Assembly (NCBI RefSeq): GCF_024398015.1
Contig: NZ_CP073747.1
Location: 1,436,501-1,500,500, forward strand
Origin: Kordiimonas sp. SCSIO 12610
Lineage (GTDB): Bacteria > Pseudomonadota > Alphaproteobacteria > Sphingomonadales > Kordiimonadaceae
Length of the DNA: 64,000 nucleotides
Reading direction: 5' to 3'
Shown here: piece by piece, positions 18,614 to 27,993 of the stretch
Position numbering within the stretch: the stretch's first letter is position 1
Layout: each line of letters begins with the position of its first letter
Program-made: the position numbers and the translations under genes
Notes under the pieces: generated by a model
Databases searched by the model: none
What the model was told of the DNA's origin: nothing
Seen by the model: only the letters and a program-made list of their open reading frames with translations

Positions 18614-20011
18614 GTGAAGCCGATACATTGTAAAGTTTTAGTCCTCGGTGCAGGGCCTGGTGGATATGTTGCTGCGATCAGAGCGGGGCAGCTTGGCCTC
18701 GACACGGTTATTGTAGACGGGCAGGCGCCTGGTGGTACGTGTCTGAATGTTGGATGTATCCCATCAAAGGCAATGATCCATGCCGCAGACGAGTTTGAAA
18801 AAGCCGTTCATTTCGCGGGCAAATCATCACCGATTGGTGTGAGTGTTGAAAAACCATCGATTGACATCAAGAAAACCGTTGAATGGAAAGATGGTATCGT
18901 AAAGCGCCTGAACGGCGGCGTTGCTGGCTTGCTCCGTAAAAACAAGGTTAAGCTTGTTGAAGGCTGGGGCCGGATGAGTGACGGTAAGACTTGTGTTGTT
19001 ACCACCGATACAGGCGAGCAAACGATCGTTGCAGAACATGTGATTATTGCCACTGGGTCCGAAGCCGTTGAGTTACCGTTCCTCAAGTTTAACGATAAGG
19101 TTATTTCAAGCACAGAAGCGCTTTCGCTTAATGAAGTACCAAATGATTTGGTCGTTGTTGGCGGTGGGTATATTGGCCTTGAACTTGGCATCGCCATGCG
19201 CAAGATGGGCGCGAATGTGACCGTTGTGGAAGCAATGGGTCGTATTCTGCCGCAGTATGACGCAGAACTTACAAAGCCAGTTGCCAAGAAACTTGAGCAG
19301 CTTGGTATTACCGTTCTGTTGAACACGAAAGCACTCGGTGAAGACAGTAAGAAAACTGGCCTGAAGGTTGAGCTTGCGGACGGTGCTGAAGATAAGATTA
19401 AAGCTGACAAAATCCTTGTAACTGTTGGCCGTCGTCCGAAAACTGAAGGCTGGGGCCTTGAAGAGATGGATCTGACAATGGACGGAAAGTTTGTCCAAAT
19501 TGATGATCAGTCAAAAACATCAATGCGTAATGTTTGGGCGATTGGTGATGTGACAGGTGAACCCATGCTGGCACACCGTGCGATGGCACAGGGTGAAATG
19601 GTTGCAGAGATTATCGCAGGGCATAACCGCTCGTTCGATAAAGTTTGTATTCCAGCGGTTTGTTTTACAGACCCTGAAGTTGTTGTTGTCGGACTATCGC
19701 CTGACGAAGCAAAATCAGCGGGCTATGAAACAAAAATTGGTGTATTTCCGTTCATGGCCAACGGTCGCTCGATGACAATGGAAGCGGAAGAGGGGTTCGT
19801 TCGCGTTGTAGCGCGTGCTGATAATCACTTGGTACTCGGCATCCAGGCAGTAGGTGGCGGTGTTTCCGAGCTGAGTGCCGGGTTTGCTCTTGCGCTTGAA
19901 ATGGGCGCAACGCTGGAGGATATCGCGGGAACAATCCACGCGCATCCGACCCAGAGCGAAGGTTTTCAGGAGGCTGCACTCAAGGCACTGGGGCATGCGC
20001 TTCATATATAG
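18614..20011 (+). CDS. lpd: Dihydrolipoyl dehydrogenase (E3)
   Basis: A 465-residue flavoprotein disulfide reductase that reoxidises the lipoyl group of E2 with NAD+. The N-terminal FAD motif is [19 protein letters not shown], the redox-active disulfide is in [13 protein letters not shown], the NAD motif is [16 protein letters not shown], and the C-terminal catalytic base is in HAHPTQSE. The start codon is GTG, placed one base after the E2 stop. As the fourth gene of the bkd operon it is probably the dedicated E3 of this complex. A hairpin terminator follows. Confidence 0.96.
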   Translation: MKPIHCKVLVLGAGPGGYVAAIRAGQLGLDTVIVDGQAPGGTCLNVGCIPSKAMIHAADEFEKAVHFAGKSSPIGVSVEKPSIDIKKTVEWKDGIVKRLNGGVAGLLRKNKVKLVEGWGRMSDGKTCVVTTDTGEQTIVAEHVIIATGSEAVELPFLKFNDKVISSTEALSLNEVPNDLVVVGGGYIGLELGIAMRKMGANVTVVEAMGRILPQYDAELTKPVAKKLEQLGITVLLNTKALGEDSKKTGLKVELADGAEDKIKADKILVTVGRRPKTEGWGLEEMDLTMDGKFVQIDDQSKTSMRNVWAIGDVTGEPMLAHRAMAQGEMVAEIIAGHNRSFDKVCIPAVCFTDPEVVVVGLSPDEAKSAGYETKIGVFPFMANGRSMTMEAEEGFVRVVARADNHLVLGIQAVGGGVSELSAGFALALEMGATLEDIAGTIHAHPTQSEGFQEAALKALGHALHI

Positions 20012-20050
20012 GTTCTTTGAAAAGAATCACCTCCGATTTTGTTAACGATT

Positions 20051-20077
20051 ATAGCTCGCTTTGGCGGGCTATTTTTG
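20051..20077 (+). terminator. Rho-independent terminator of the bkd operon
   Basis: ATAGCTCGC (20051-20059) pairs with GCGGGCTAT across a short loop, 9 pairs, followed by T5 and 39 bp after the lpd stop. Confidence 0.85.
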
Positions 20078-20166
20078 ATTCTAGGGCGTTTTATTCTGCA
20101 GGAAGTGCTAAAAAATACATATTAACCATATGTGTTAATTATGTTTTTGGCCAATATCATAAAACC

Positions 20167-20182
20167 TTAATAAAGTCTTAAC
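20167..20182 (+). promoter_or_regulatory. CtrA-type box TTAA-N7-TTAAC
   Basis: TTAA-TAAAGTC-TTAAC is an exact match to the binding consensus of the alphaproteobacterial cell-cycle regulator CtrA. It lies 138 bp before the start of the RTX nuclease gene. Function is inferred from the motif only. Confidence 0.5.
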
Positions 20183-20319
20183 AAAACGCATCCAAAGTCG
20201 CCAAATCAACTTGACTTGTTGGTCAGGTTTGTATCTTCTTCTAGTTGCCTGTTCGTGGGGGAATACGTAACAGGGACTAAAAGAAAATAGTTTAGTTTAT
20301 TCAGATCAGGGGTGAAACA

Positions 20320-23300
20320 ATGGCCATAATCGCCAGTCAGAACTTTAATGCTATTTCAAGCGCCAATACACGTAATGAAGATGATAATCTCCAAGACGGT
20401 GATGCATTAACGAATGCGGGTGCAAACCATGTGTCTACGGGCGATGGTGACTTAGGTTTTCAAACACTTTTCACAAACACACGTGGGACATCAAACGAGG
20501 CTGGCACAGGCTCGGGGCCTGCTGCGACCGATAGCTCCGATTTTATCGGTGTAAACAGCTTTACTGGAAGCAATGCACCGGATGTTGCTGCTGACGGAAC
20601 AGCTATTGCTGCTGGCACCGAGCATAATTTTCAATTTAACGATACAGACGGTAATTTGGCGCTCGTTTTCGACTCTGTTGATGTCAGCGGTTTTCAAAAT
20701 CGCACAGTTTCTTTGAACTATTTTATCAACGATACGGGCTATGAAAGCGATGATGCTTTCACAATTACCATATCTGATGGCACTACAACCGTTACTGTAC
20801 TTGATTTCGGCGAAGCTGAGCTTGAAGGAAATGCTTCTGCTGATGATGGGTCAGCTAATTGGAATACGCTCAACATAGACCTTGATCAAATCATTGCTGA
20901 TAACGGTCTTGATGCGACTAACATTACACTGACTGTGAATGTTGATACGAATTCTGGTTCAGAAAATATCTTTGTTGATAATATTGCTTTTGAGGGCGAG
21001 GAAGCAAATATCGTTTTCGGTACCGCTGTAACGGGCTCGGACGATGACGTTGATCCTGTACAATCTATTTCTACTGATGACTTTTCATCTGCTGGCGATG
21101 GTTTTGGTATTTTCCAGCGCGGTGTTTCACCAAGTATACCATTCGCGTTATTGGACGATACAACCACGTTTGCCAGTGACAATCTTGGTATTGTTCAAAG
21201 CACAGATACGGCAGAATTTTTTGGTGTCACCGATACGCAGAATGGTGACAATAATGGACCGGTAACGGCTGAGTTTACATTTGATATTGGTGGTGCAAGC
21301 AACCCTTTTGTTTCCCTTGACCTTGCAGCTATGGGCGATTTTGAAGCGAATGATACATTCACTTTTGAAGTTGCATTTGATGATGGATCATTCGCACCTC
21401 TCTTCACACTGACCACAGATGAAGATGGTGTGTTGAGCTATACTTTAGAGGATGGCCGTGTTGTTGAATTAAATGATCCAACAGTTCTATCTGAAAGCGG
21501 TACTGTTCTTAGTAACGTATTCCAGAATTTCTTCTCTCAAATTGAAGGCTCCGGTGACACATTAACGCTTCGCCTAACAGCACAAACAGATGGCTCGGAA
21601 GCATTTGCATTCCGTAATGTTGTTGTTTCAAACTTTGCCCCAGAAGACAGCACGCAGGTTGGTGACCTTGTTGATGGTGACGGCGGTGATGGTGGCACTG
21701 GTGGCGGTGACGGTGATGGCCCGGCAACGAATATTGTCATCAACGAAATTGATGCGGATAACGTTGGAACAGACAGTTCAGAATTTATCGAGCTTTATGA
21801 TGGTGGGGTTGGTAATACGCCGCTTGATGGTCTGGTTCTCGTGCTTTTCAATGGGAATAACGACCAGTCATATCGTACGATTGACCTAACCGGTTTCACA
21901 ACAGATGAAAATGGCTTTTTCGTTGTTGGAAGTGAAAATGTCGACAACGTAGATCTTGTAGCATTTACGACGAACGGTATCCAAAATGGTGCCGACGCTG
22001 TTGCACTGTATATTGGAAGTGCGGCAGACTTCCCGAACGGTTCGGTAGCAACTGCCGATAATCTTGATATTCTGGTTGATGCGATTGTCTACGGCACAAA
22101 TGATGGTGTTGACACAGGCCTTCTAACGGCGCTTGGCCAAGATACCCAGTTTAACGAAAGTGCAAATGGCGCAAGTGACCAGGATGCTCTTGCCCGTGAT
22201 GTCGATGGAACGGGGACTTTTGTTGCTCAAGGACCAACCCCGGGTGCGTCAAATATTGACGATGATGGCGGCGATGGTGGCACCGGCGGCGGTGGCGGTG
22301 GTGCTGGTGAAAACCCAGGACTAACATTCAACGAATTCCGTATTTCTTCACCAGGTGCAGGTGATAACACAAGTAACTTCATTGAATTGATCGGTGAAGC
22401 AAACCAGAGCCTTGATGGCCTTACGCTTCTCGTGCTCTCTGGCGAATTTAGCCCAGGAACGATTGATTTTGCCTTTGATTTGACAGGATCATCAACTGAT
22501 GCTGATGGTATTTTTGTTGTCGGCAACCCTGATTCTGGCATCTCTTTTGACGCGGGTGACCTTCAGGCAAGCTTTGACTTGTTTGGTTCGCCTACAACAT
22601 TCCTGATTGTTGAGAACTTTACAGGTAATGTTGGGGATGATCTTGATACCAATGATGATGGCACATTCGATGTTACGCCATTTGGTAATATTATTAACGG
22701 CCTATCACTCGTTGACGGTGATGATAATCCAGATGTGAATTACGGCGGTATTATCGTAGGACCAGACGGACCGTTTGCGCCTGCACATGGCTTCCGTATC
22801 GATAATGGTGTTGGCGAATTTACAATCGGTGATTTTGGCGATCAATTTAATGATACACCGGGTGAGCTAAACCGTGAACCAATGGTACCTGTGTCTGATG
22901 ATGTGACCAGCCTTGTTGGTGATGCAGATCATTTGACGACGCTTGCCTACAATATCAGAAGCGTTGATAACTTTGCGACAGGTACATTGTTTGATAACTC
23001 AGCTGGTATTGCCGACCATATCGTGAACTTCTCAGGCAGCCCGGATATCATCGCGCTTCAGGAAGTTAGTAACGAGTTTGGTGAGCAGGTGCTTCAGGAT
23101 ATCGTTGACGCGATTGCGGCTGCGGGTGGCCCTGTTTACGAGATTGTATTTGTTCCGTCTGACATCGTCGGTGCGGTTGGTACAACAACAATTACAAATG
23201 CCTTCCTTTACCGCCCTGACCGGGTTGACTTTGTGGAGGGCTCGGCTCAGTTGTTGACAGATGTTCAGGTTGGAACCAGCTTCCCACGTTTCCCACTGAT

Positions 23301-24654
23301 CGGTGAATTTACTTTCAACGGGGAAACTGTAACGCTCATTAACGCTCACTTATCATCAGGTTCAGCGGGTAGCGACCCAGATGTAAACGGTGATGCTGCT
23401 GAGCGCCTGGAGCAAGCGCAAGAGCTTACACTTATCCTTGATAGTCTTTTGGACGCCGATCCGGATGCGAATGTTATCGTTCTTGGTGACTATAACGATA
23501 CGCAGTTCGGTGAACCGACAATTGAACTTCTCGATGACGAGCTTACAAACTTGTTCACTGAGGCAGATCAGTCTGAGTTAACGACAAACACATTTGGTAA
23601 CCCAATTGATCATATCGCGGTTTCAGATAGTTTGGCAGCTAGCGCTGAGTTTGATTATATCCGTGTAAACGCAGACTTTGGTAATGTGGTTTCGGATCAT
23701 GATCCTGTGCTTGCACGTTTCCTCTTCAGGCAAGATGCTGTTGAAACGATCACATCGCCTATTGGTTTTGAACGTTCACGCGCGGACGCAATTGCAAACG
23801 CGACTGATGTGTCGCTTGTAAACTCTGGCGGTCTTCAGAACTATTTTGATATTAGCCGCCTGAGGGGCGCTGAAATCCAAATCATTCAGGATGGTGTTGA
23901 TGATTTCCAAATCATCATCGGTTTCCGTGGCCGTTTCTTCACAGCCTATGATTTTGATAATGTTGGTAGCTTGGGTAATAACGCTGATGCAAACCTCTAT
24001 GAATTCCTCAGTTCACTAGAGGGCAGCGGTTTACCGGCTGGTGCTGCCTTCTCTGTAGGGCGTGTTGCGGACTTCAATAGTGATGCACCGGTTGATTTTG
24101 CTTCACTTGAATTCTCGGAATTGCATATCGCTCTTGACCGCGAGATTGTTGACGCGTCTGGTAGCCGTGCATTCGACACATCGTTTGATCGTGTAGCGTT
24201 CTTAACTGGTGGCCGCGACGGTGTGGCTGCTGCGGGTGATAATGATATCCTTATTGGTGAAAACAACCGCGATAGTTTTGTTGAAGTGTTAATCGGCGGT
24301 GACGGTGATGATCTTCTTATCGGTGGCCGTGGTACAGATCAGCTTAACGGCGGTGCAGGTAGTGATGACTATCTTTATCGTCTGGGAGACGGTGATGATA
24401 CCATTATCGAGTCAGGCGAAGGCTTTGATACCTTGACATTCGGTGAAGGTATCAGTGCAAGCGATATTACAATCACGCAAGATGTGGATGACCTTGATAC
24501 CTTCATCATTCTTATTGATGACGGTTCAAGCGATGGCTCTACGATCCGTCTGACAAGTGAAGATGATGACTTCGGCGGTATCGACCAGATTGTCTTTGCT
24601 GATGGTACGACACTGAATGATGATGATGGTTTTGGTGGCCTGTTAACGCTTTAA
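20320..24654 (+). CDS. Giant RTX extracellular nuclease with lamin-tail domains (ExeM/NucH-like)
   Basis: A 1444-residue acidic protein without an N-terminal signal, as expected for type I secretion. Order: two beta-sandwich regions (about 1-450) with a Gly/Asp linker, a lamin-tail domain starting near 471 (NIVINEIDADN), a second Gly-rich linker, a second lamin-tail domain from 666 (GLTFNEFRIS), then an endonuclease/exonuclease/phosphatase domain (about 870-1137) with AYNIRS, ALQEVSN, NAHLSSG, LGDYND and SDHDP. RTX calcium-binding nonapeptides follow near 1326-1352 (GGDGDDLLIGGRGTDQLNGG). It probably degrades extracellular DNA for nutrients or biofilm release. The exporter genes are not nearby. 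Confidence 0.92.
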   Translation: MAIIASQNFNAISSANTRNEDDNLQDGDALTNAGANHVSTGDGDLGFQTLFTNTRGTSNEAGTGSGPAATDSSDFIGVNSFTGSNAPDVAADGTAIAAGTEHNFQFNDTDGNLALVFDSVDVSGFQNRTVSLNYFINDTGYESDDAFTITISDGTTTVTVLDFGEAELEGNASADDGSANWNTLNIDLDQIIADNGLDATNITLTVNVDTNSGSENIFVDNIAFEGEEANIVFGTAVTGSDDDVDPVQSISTDDFSSAGDGFGIFQRGVSPSIPFALLDDTTTFASDNLGIVQSTDTAEFFGVTDTQNGDNNGPVTAEFTFDIGGASNPFVSLDLAAMGDFEANDTFTFEVAFDDGSFAPLFTLTTDEDGVLSYTLEDGRVVELNDPTVLSESGTVLSNVFQNFFSQIEGSGDTLTLRLTAQTDGSEAFAFRNVVVSNFAPEDSTQVGDLVDGDGGDGGTGGGDGDGPATNIVINEIDADNVGTDSSEFIELYDGGVGNTPLDGLVLVLFNGNNDQSYRTIDLTGFTTDENGFFVVGSENVDNVDLVAFTTNGIQNGADAVALYIGSAADFPNGSVATADNLDILVDAIVYGTNDGVDTGLLTALGQDTQFNESANGASDQDALARDVDGTGTFVAQGPTPGASNIDDDGGDGGTGGGGGGAGENPGLTFNEFRISSPGAGDNTSNFIELIGEANQSLDGLTLLVLSGEFSPGTIDFAFDLTGSSTDADGIFVVGNPDSGISFDAGDLQASFDLFGSPTTFLIVENFTGNVGDDLDTNDDGTFDVTPFGNIINGLSLVDGDDNPDVNYGGIIVGPDGPFAPAHGFRIDNGVGEFTIGDFGDQFNDTPGELNREPMVPVSDDVTSLVGDADHLTTLAYNIRSVDNFATGTLFDNSAGIADHIVNFSGSPDIIALQEVSNEFGEQVLQDIVDAIAAAGGPVYEIVFVPSDIVGAVGTTTITNAFLYRPDRVDFVEGSAQLLTDVQVGTSFPRFPLIGEFTFNGETVTLINAHLSSGSAGSDPDVNGDAAERLEQAQELTLILDSLLDADPDANVIVLGDYNDTQFGEPTIELLDDELTNLFTEADQSELTTNTFGNPIDHIAVSDSLAASAEFDYIRVNADFGNVVSDHDPVLARFLFRQDAVETITSPIGFERSRADAIANATDVSLVNSGGLQNYFDISRLRGAEIQIIQDGVDDFQIIIGFRGRFFTAYDFDNVGSLGNNADANLYEFLSSLEGSGLPAGAAFSVGRVADFNSDAPVDFASLEFSELHIALDREIVDASGSRAFDTSFDRVAFLTGGRDGVAAAGDNDILIGENNRDSFVEVLIGGDGDDLLIGGRGTDQLNGGAGSDDYLYRLGDGDDTIIESGEGFDTLTFGEGISASDITITQDVDDLDTFIILIDDGSSDGSTIRLTSEDDDFGGIDQIVFADGTTLNDDDGFGGLLTL

Positions 24655-24679
24655 TCTAAGTCATAAACCTGTTTTAGAA

Positions 24680-24705
24680 AGGCGGCACTTTGTGTCGCCT
24701 TTTTC
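24680..24705 (+). terminator. Rho-independent terminator of the RTX nuclease gene
   Basis: AGGCGGCAC pairs with GTGTCGCCT (9 pairs, 3-base loop), followed by T5. It is 25 bp after the stop codon. Confidence 0.85.
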
Positions 24706-25037
24706 TATGATGCTAAGGCTGAAAAATTAGCATGTTCGCAGACTTCCATTGATATCCCTCAACCGTTCATCCAGCGATGTTTAGGCAGGCTTTAGGTAGG
24801 TTGTGGGAAGTAGTAACGCACTCAGGTTTTCATTTAACGCAGTTCCATGAAAGCGCGGGAGGAGGCTTCCTTCGGGAAATATGAGTAGAGCTGTTTTATA
24901 CATTTCTTCCAGCGATATGTGGCAGCCTAATAAAGGAAAAACATAATATGTTGTAAGTTGGCTTACAGGTATGTGTGTGTAACCTCATGACATTGGATGC
25001 GATTTAACTTTGCCACTTTGCTGGTTTAACCAGATAC

Positions 25038-25068
25038 AAAAAAGGCCCAGGTTGATACCTGAGCCTTT
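25038..25068 (-). terminator. Rho-independent terminator of the PEP-CTERM gene
   Basis: AAAGGCCCAGGT (25041-25052) pairs with ACCTGAGCCTTT (25057-25068) with one C-A mismatch. The A-run at 25038-25043 becomes the T-run on the minus strand, 24 bp after the stop of the gene. Confidence 0.8.
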
Positions 25069-25092
25069 CAATGGATTGAAATTTTCTGTGTT

Positions 25093-25695
25093 TTATGCAG
25101 CAGTAATAGCGCGTCTGCGGCGCTGAAGTGCAACACCTGTTAGGCTAAAGCCGAAGATCATCATCAACCATGTCGCAGGCTCTGGCACGGCAGAAACCGC
25201 AGCAGCACGAATGTTAGTAAGGTCAAAAGAGTCAGTTGCTGTAGTCAGAATCCCGAAAGTGTTAAGTGAGCTTATACTTGTTATATTGGCAAGGTCAGTA
25301 CCAGTAAAATCGCTACCGCTACCACCAATATTATCGCCAGCAATTGTCAAAACATCAGTTGCGTTGAATGCGTCAATTGAGATGAAGTTTTCGCCAAAAA
25401 TATCACCAATAGTTACAAAGTTAGTAATGTCCGCGCCAAAACTGAAAACGTTGGCACCAATCGTGAATGTTAGGCTTGAAAATTCGTAGCTTGACTGGAA
25501 AGAACCGTCATCATCCGATACTGCATCGTCGAAAACGAGAGTAGCAGTGAAGTTTGTTGTCTCAAAAGTTTCGAATGAAGTTGCATCACCCGTGAGATCG
25601 AATGTCGTCGAGGACGCGTTGGCTGCGCCAGTGAATAATGCACCAGCTAGTGCAGCTGCACCAATCAATGTTGTTTTTAGTGAGGATAGTTTCAT
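25093..25695 (-). CDS. PEPxxWA-CTERM sorting-signal protein
   Basis: A 200-residue exported protein. An N-terminal signal peptide (about 1-27) leads to a beta-rich, acidic, S/T/D-rich body and ends with the sorting signal VPEPATWLMMIFGF, a hydrophobic stretch, and the arginine cluster RRRR. This is the PEPxxWA variant of PEP-CTERM, found in alphaproteobacteria, recognised by an exosortase and linked to exopolysaccharide. No exosortase gene is in the window. The body resembles other alphaproteobacterial PEP-CTERM proteins but has no enzyme motif. Ribosome site AAGGGAA. A CtrA-type box lies about 115 bp upstream. Confidence 0.9.
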   Translation of the reverse strand: MKLSSLKTTLIGAAALAGALFTGAANASSTTFDLTGDATSFETFETTNFTATLVFDDAVSDDDGSFQSSYEFSSLTFTIGANVFSFGADITNFVTIGDIFGENFISIDAFNATDVLTIAGDNIGGSGSDFTGTDLANITSISSLNTFGILTTATDSFDLTNIRAAAVSAVPEPATWLMMIFGFSLTGVALQRRRRAITAA

Positions 25696-26090
25696 TTCCC
25701 TTGACCCTAATTTAATTACTAATAATTACGCCTATTTTGGGTTTGGACCCTTGTTTCAAAAACGCCTGACCGCTTGGAAATCAAAACTATGTGCATACTG
25801 GATCGGGCGTTAATCTTTTATTAACTAAATTTACCAGAGGCGGTCAGAGGTTGGCAATTAGAAAAGCTAAAATTTTCAATAAATTTATATATTTAGCACA
25901 TTTTGATAAACGCATGTCTCATCATGGGACAACTGTTGCAGAATTGTTGCATTTCCGTGAAGTGATGATGAAGAAATTACATCTGTTTGGTGTGTAAATA
26001 CCTTATTGGATAAGACTTTAGCAACTAGAAGCAGATATTGCTGACTGATTCGTCAAGAACCAATATTCCTTTCGATGCGCATCGGAATTT
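25696..26090. other. Upstream region of the PEP-CTERM gene
   Basis: The 395-bp region contains a perfect CtrA-type box at 25810-25825 and otherwise AT-rich DNA. A 68-codon frame at 25791-25997 lacks a ribosome site and recognisable protein features, and I do not call it. Confidence 0.5.
25810..25825. promoter_or_regulatory. CtrA-type box TTAA-N7-TTAAC
   Basis: TTAA-TCTTTTA-TTAAC matches the CtrA consensus exactly. It is 115 bp upstream of the divergent-side start of the PEP-CTERM gene and is the second such box within 6 kb. It is assigned by motif only. Confidence 0.45.
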
Positions 26091-26504
26091 CTATTTCAGT
26101 AAAAAAGCATCCCGCTTTGGTTCGCCGCGCACACGATTTGATAGAATGTAGGAAACAGGGATTGCAACCAGTCCAACATAGGCATGAATTGGATCGTCGC
26201 CCGCCAACAAATGCGCCTTAGTAGCGGCTATCATATTTATATAATAGGCGCCGTAGGCAATATCTTTCAGGTTGCGATATCGATTACTAAGGATCGCTAT
26301 AAGGGCGATTAATTTAAGGTATGCAAGCGGATAAACAATATAGGTTGGGTACCCAAAGGCTTTAAAAAAGCCCGACATGACTTCATAGTTCAGATGATAC
26401 TGGATAATTGCCAGAAGCATTAATGCCGCCATCAAGCCGGTAGCAATCCAGTATATTATCTTTTCTGCAAGAGATGCTGTTTTAACTGTTGCTGTATTGC
26501 CCAT
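26091..26504 (-). CDS. DoxX-like family membrane protein
   Basis: A 137-residue protein with four predicted transmembrane helices and the DoxX-like pattern GFFKAFGYPTYIVYPLAYLK. Members of this family have no agreed function, and relatives sit in redox or thiosulfate-linked operons. The start has an AAGGGAA ribosome site. It follows the PepSY gene in the same direction, with 115 bp between, so a separate or shared transcript are both possible. Confidence 0.8.
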   Translation of the reverse strand: MGNTATVKTASLAEKIIYWIATGLMAALMLLAIIQYHLNYEVMSGFFKAFGYPTYIVYPLAYLKLIALIAILSNRYRNLKDIAYGAYYINMIAATKAHLLAGDDPIHAYVGLVAIPVSYILSNRVRGEPKRDAFLLK

Positions 26505-26619
26505 GGAGTTTCCCTTCCCAATTAGGTTTTAGTCCCAATATGGCTGTAGGATAATGCCGGATGGTCTGTAAAACAAATGGCAAAACCGTTACTGCAACAC
26601 TTTAACCGCTGATCGATGA

Positions 26620-27336
26620 TTAGAGTGCGCTAAACAGAATACCGGGCAGGGCTGTCAGAATAGCAAGTATTGTGCTTGAGAAGAAGATCAAGCCAGCAAC
26701 CAACCGCGTACCGTGCAATTTTGACCAAAGCAAAATGCCTGTAATGCTCATGAATAAAAAGGCACCCGCAATTGCATCAATAAACAAAATCCACGCGGCG
26801 GTCAGGCCGCTGCCTTTATGTAGGTTTTTGATAAAGGCGAGGAAATTTTTATCCTGCTTTGATAAGGTAAGCTGGTTGGTGCTTGGGGTATACGTGCTTG
26901 TTATAAAAGCATTTGGGCCATTGTATCTTACGCGCCATTCTTCGGCCTCGGTAACCGGTTTTCCGTTAAAGGAAACAGTTTGTTCGCGCTTGCGTTCGGG
27001 TAAAGGTAGCTTTGAAATATTAAATTCACCTTCCAACCAACGAGCATAGTCTTCGCGTGTACTGAATGGGCCATTTTCGGCCACCATGGTAATATTCGCG
27101 ACTTCCACATTACCGCCAGTGTCGATTTTAAGCACGCTTCTGTGGTTCAAGAAAAAACCGCTGACACCCAGCATGATAAAAATCAAGGCGCCCCAAAGGC
27201 CAGTCCAGGCATGAACCTTTTTAATCCAGGCAATCGTGTTCTGACGCTGCCAGTTTGCGGGAAGAAAATAGTAATATTTACTTTTCTTCTTGGGCTTTGG
27301 TGGGGTTTGGTTCGCAGCTTTTTCTTCAAATGGCAT
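26620..27336 (-). CDS. PepSY-associated transmembrane protein
   Basis: A 238-residue membrane protein. After a charged N-terminus it has a helix at about 40-58 following KKVHAWTGLWGALIFIMLG, the conserved PepSY_TM motif, then a periplasmic loop and two or three further helices with LHKGSGLTAAWILFIDAIAG. This family includes iron-regulated inner-membrane proteins, some of which reduce ferric siderophores. An AT-rich palindrome-like element lies 56 bp upstream and fits iron control. The protein is shorter than full PiuB-type reductases (about 370-500). Confidence 0.85.
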   Translation of the reverse strand: MPFEEKAANQTPPKPKKKSKYYYFLPANWQRQNTIAWIKKVHAWTGLWGALIFIMLGVSGFFLNHRSVLKIDTGGNVEVANITMVAENGPFSTREDYARWLEGEFNISKLPLPERKREQTVSFNGKPVTEAEEWRVRYNGPNAFITSTYTPSTNQLTLSKQDKNFLAFIKNLHKGSGLTAAWILFIDAIAGAFLFMSITGILLWSKLHGTRLVAGLIFFSSTILAILTALPGILFSAL

Positions 27337-27391
27337 TGGATCATTCCGTACTCTGGTTCAACTGCTGTTGCCATAGCGAAGATTTTGTGCA

Positions 27392-27412
27392 AATGCAAAT
27401 TATTATTAATAA
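27392..27412. promoter_or_regulatory. Possible Fur-type operator of the PepSY gene
   Basis: AATGCAAATTATTATTAATAA, 56 bp before the start, shares the TGCAA(A)TTA..ATTA pattern with the palindrome at 4908-4926 but is not a perfect inverted repeat. Iron regulation of PepSY_TM proteins is known, which adds some weight. Confidence 0.35.
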
Positions 27413-27507
27413 AGTTTCCTGATCATAACAGAGTTATGATCGCGTGCTGTTGCCATTAAGGATTGGTTGGGCATGGGGTTCTAGGCATATAAAATTCCGT
27501 ATTTGGA

Positions 27508-27864
27508 TTATAGTAACCCCAATTCCTTTTGCAGCTTTTTGGTTAACTTGGCTGCTATAATTTCATGGGCTTCGGTGATGTAGCTCTTGAGCGTATCGTC
27601 ATCGAGTATGGTATCGTCTTCAACTTGCACCCACTTCGCCCGCGCGAGGTAGGGGGCGGGGATGATACCTTCTAATTCGCATAATATCTGGTAACTAAGG
27701 TCACTGCATTTGAAATTGATTTTACTGTGGTTACCGTCACCCCAAACACTGGCAATCGCGAAAATCTTACCGCCAACCTTCCAGACTGACGAATTACCCC
27801 ATTGAATGACGTTGGTGGTTGCCTTTAAACCAGAACAAAAATGATCAAATTCATCGCGCGTCAT
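27508..27864 (-). CDS. MmcQ/YjbR family protein
   Basis: A 118-residue cytoplasmic protein starting MTRDEFDHFCSGL. The DHFCSGL...WGNSSVWKVGGKIFAI pattern and the later PAPYLARAKWVQVED place it in the MmcQ/YjbR (CyaY-like fold) family, whose members are thought to bind DNA but lack a confirmed role. The frame is open for 16 more codons upstream, but the ATG used here has a good AAAGGA ribosome site. Confidence 0.85.
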   Translation of the reverse strand: MTRDEFDHFCSGLKATTNVIQWGNSSVWKVGGKIFAIASVWGDGNHSKINFKCSDLSYQILCELEGIIPAPYLARAKWVQVEDDTILDDDTLKSYITEAHEIIAAKLTKKLQKELGLL

Positions 27865-27993
27865 TTTAAAATCCTTTGATTGTTCATTGCTGCCACAACT
27901 ATACCGTATCATGCATGATTGATATAATATAACAATTTACAAAAATAAACCATATGATACCATCAATGCAACTTTAGTTGGTGGAGTGGTGTG

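Larger units (their letters stand above)
20012..20319. other. Intergenic region between lpd and the RTX nuclease
   Basis: This 308-bp AT-rich region holds the bkd terminator, an inverted repeat ATTAAC-N7-GTTAAT at 20121-20139, a CtrA-type box at 20167-20182, and a TTGACT at 20210 that could be a -35 element although the following TATCTT is only 15 bases away. No coding frame was found. Confidence 0.6.
24655..25092. other. Intergenic region between convergent nuclease and PEP-CTERM genes
   Basis: This 438-bp region contains one terminator for each flanking gene (24680-24705 and 25038-25068). The 330 bp in between have no coding frame and no repeat that I can recognise. Confidence 0.6.

Noticed and set aside
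20210-20245. Sigma-70 promoter of the RTX nuclease
   Set aside because: TTGACT is good, but the nearest -10-like hexamer (TATCTT) gives only a 15-base spacer, so I left it as a remark.
21670-22310. Repeated Gly/Asp-rich DNA inside the nuclease gene as a separate mobile repeat
   Set aside because: Both copies are in frame and encode protein linkers between domains, so they are best explained as coding repeats.
25791-25997. 68-codon rightward frame
   Set aside because: No ribosome site, atypical composition, and it overlaps the CtrA-type box and upstream region of the PEP-CTERM gene.
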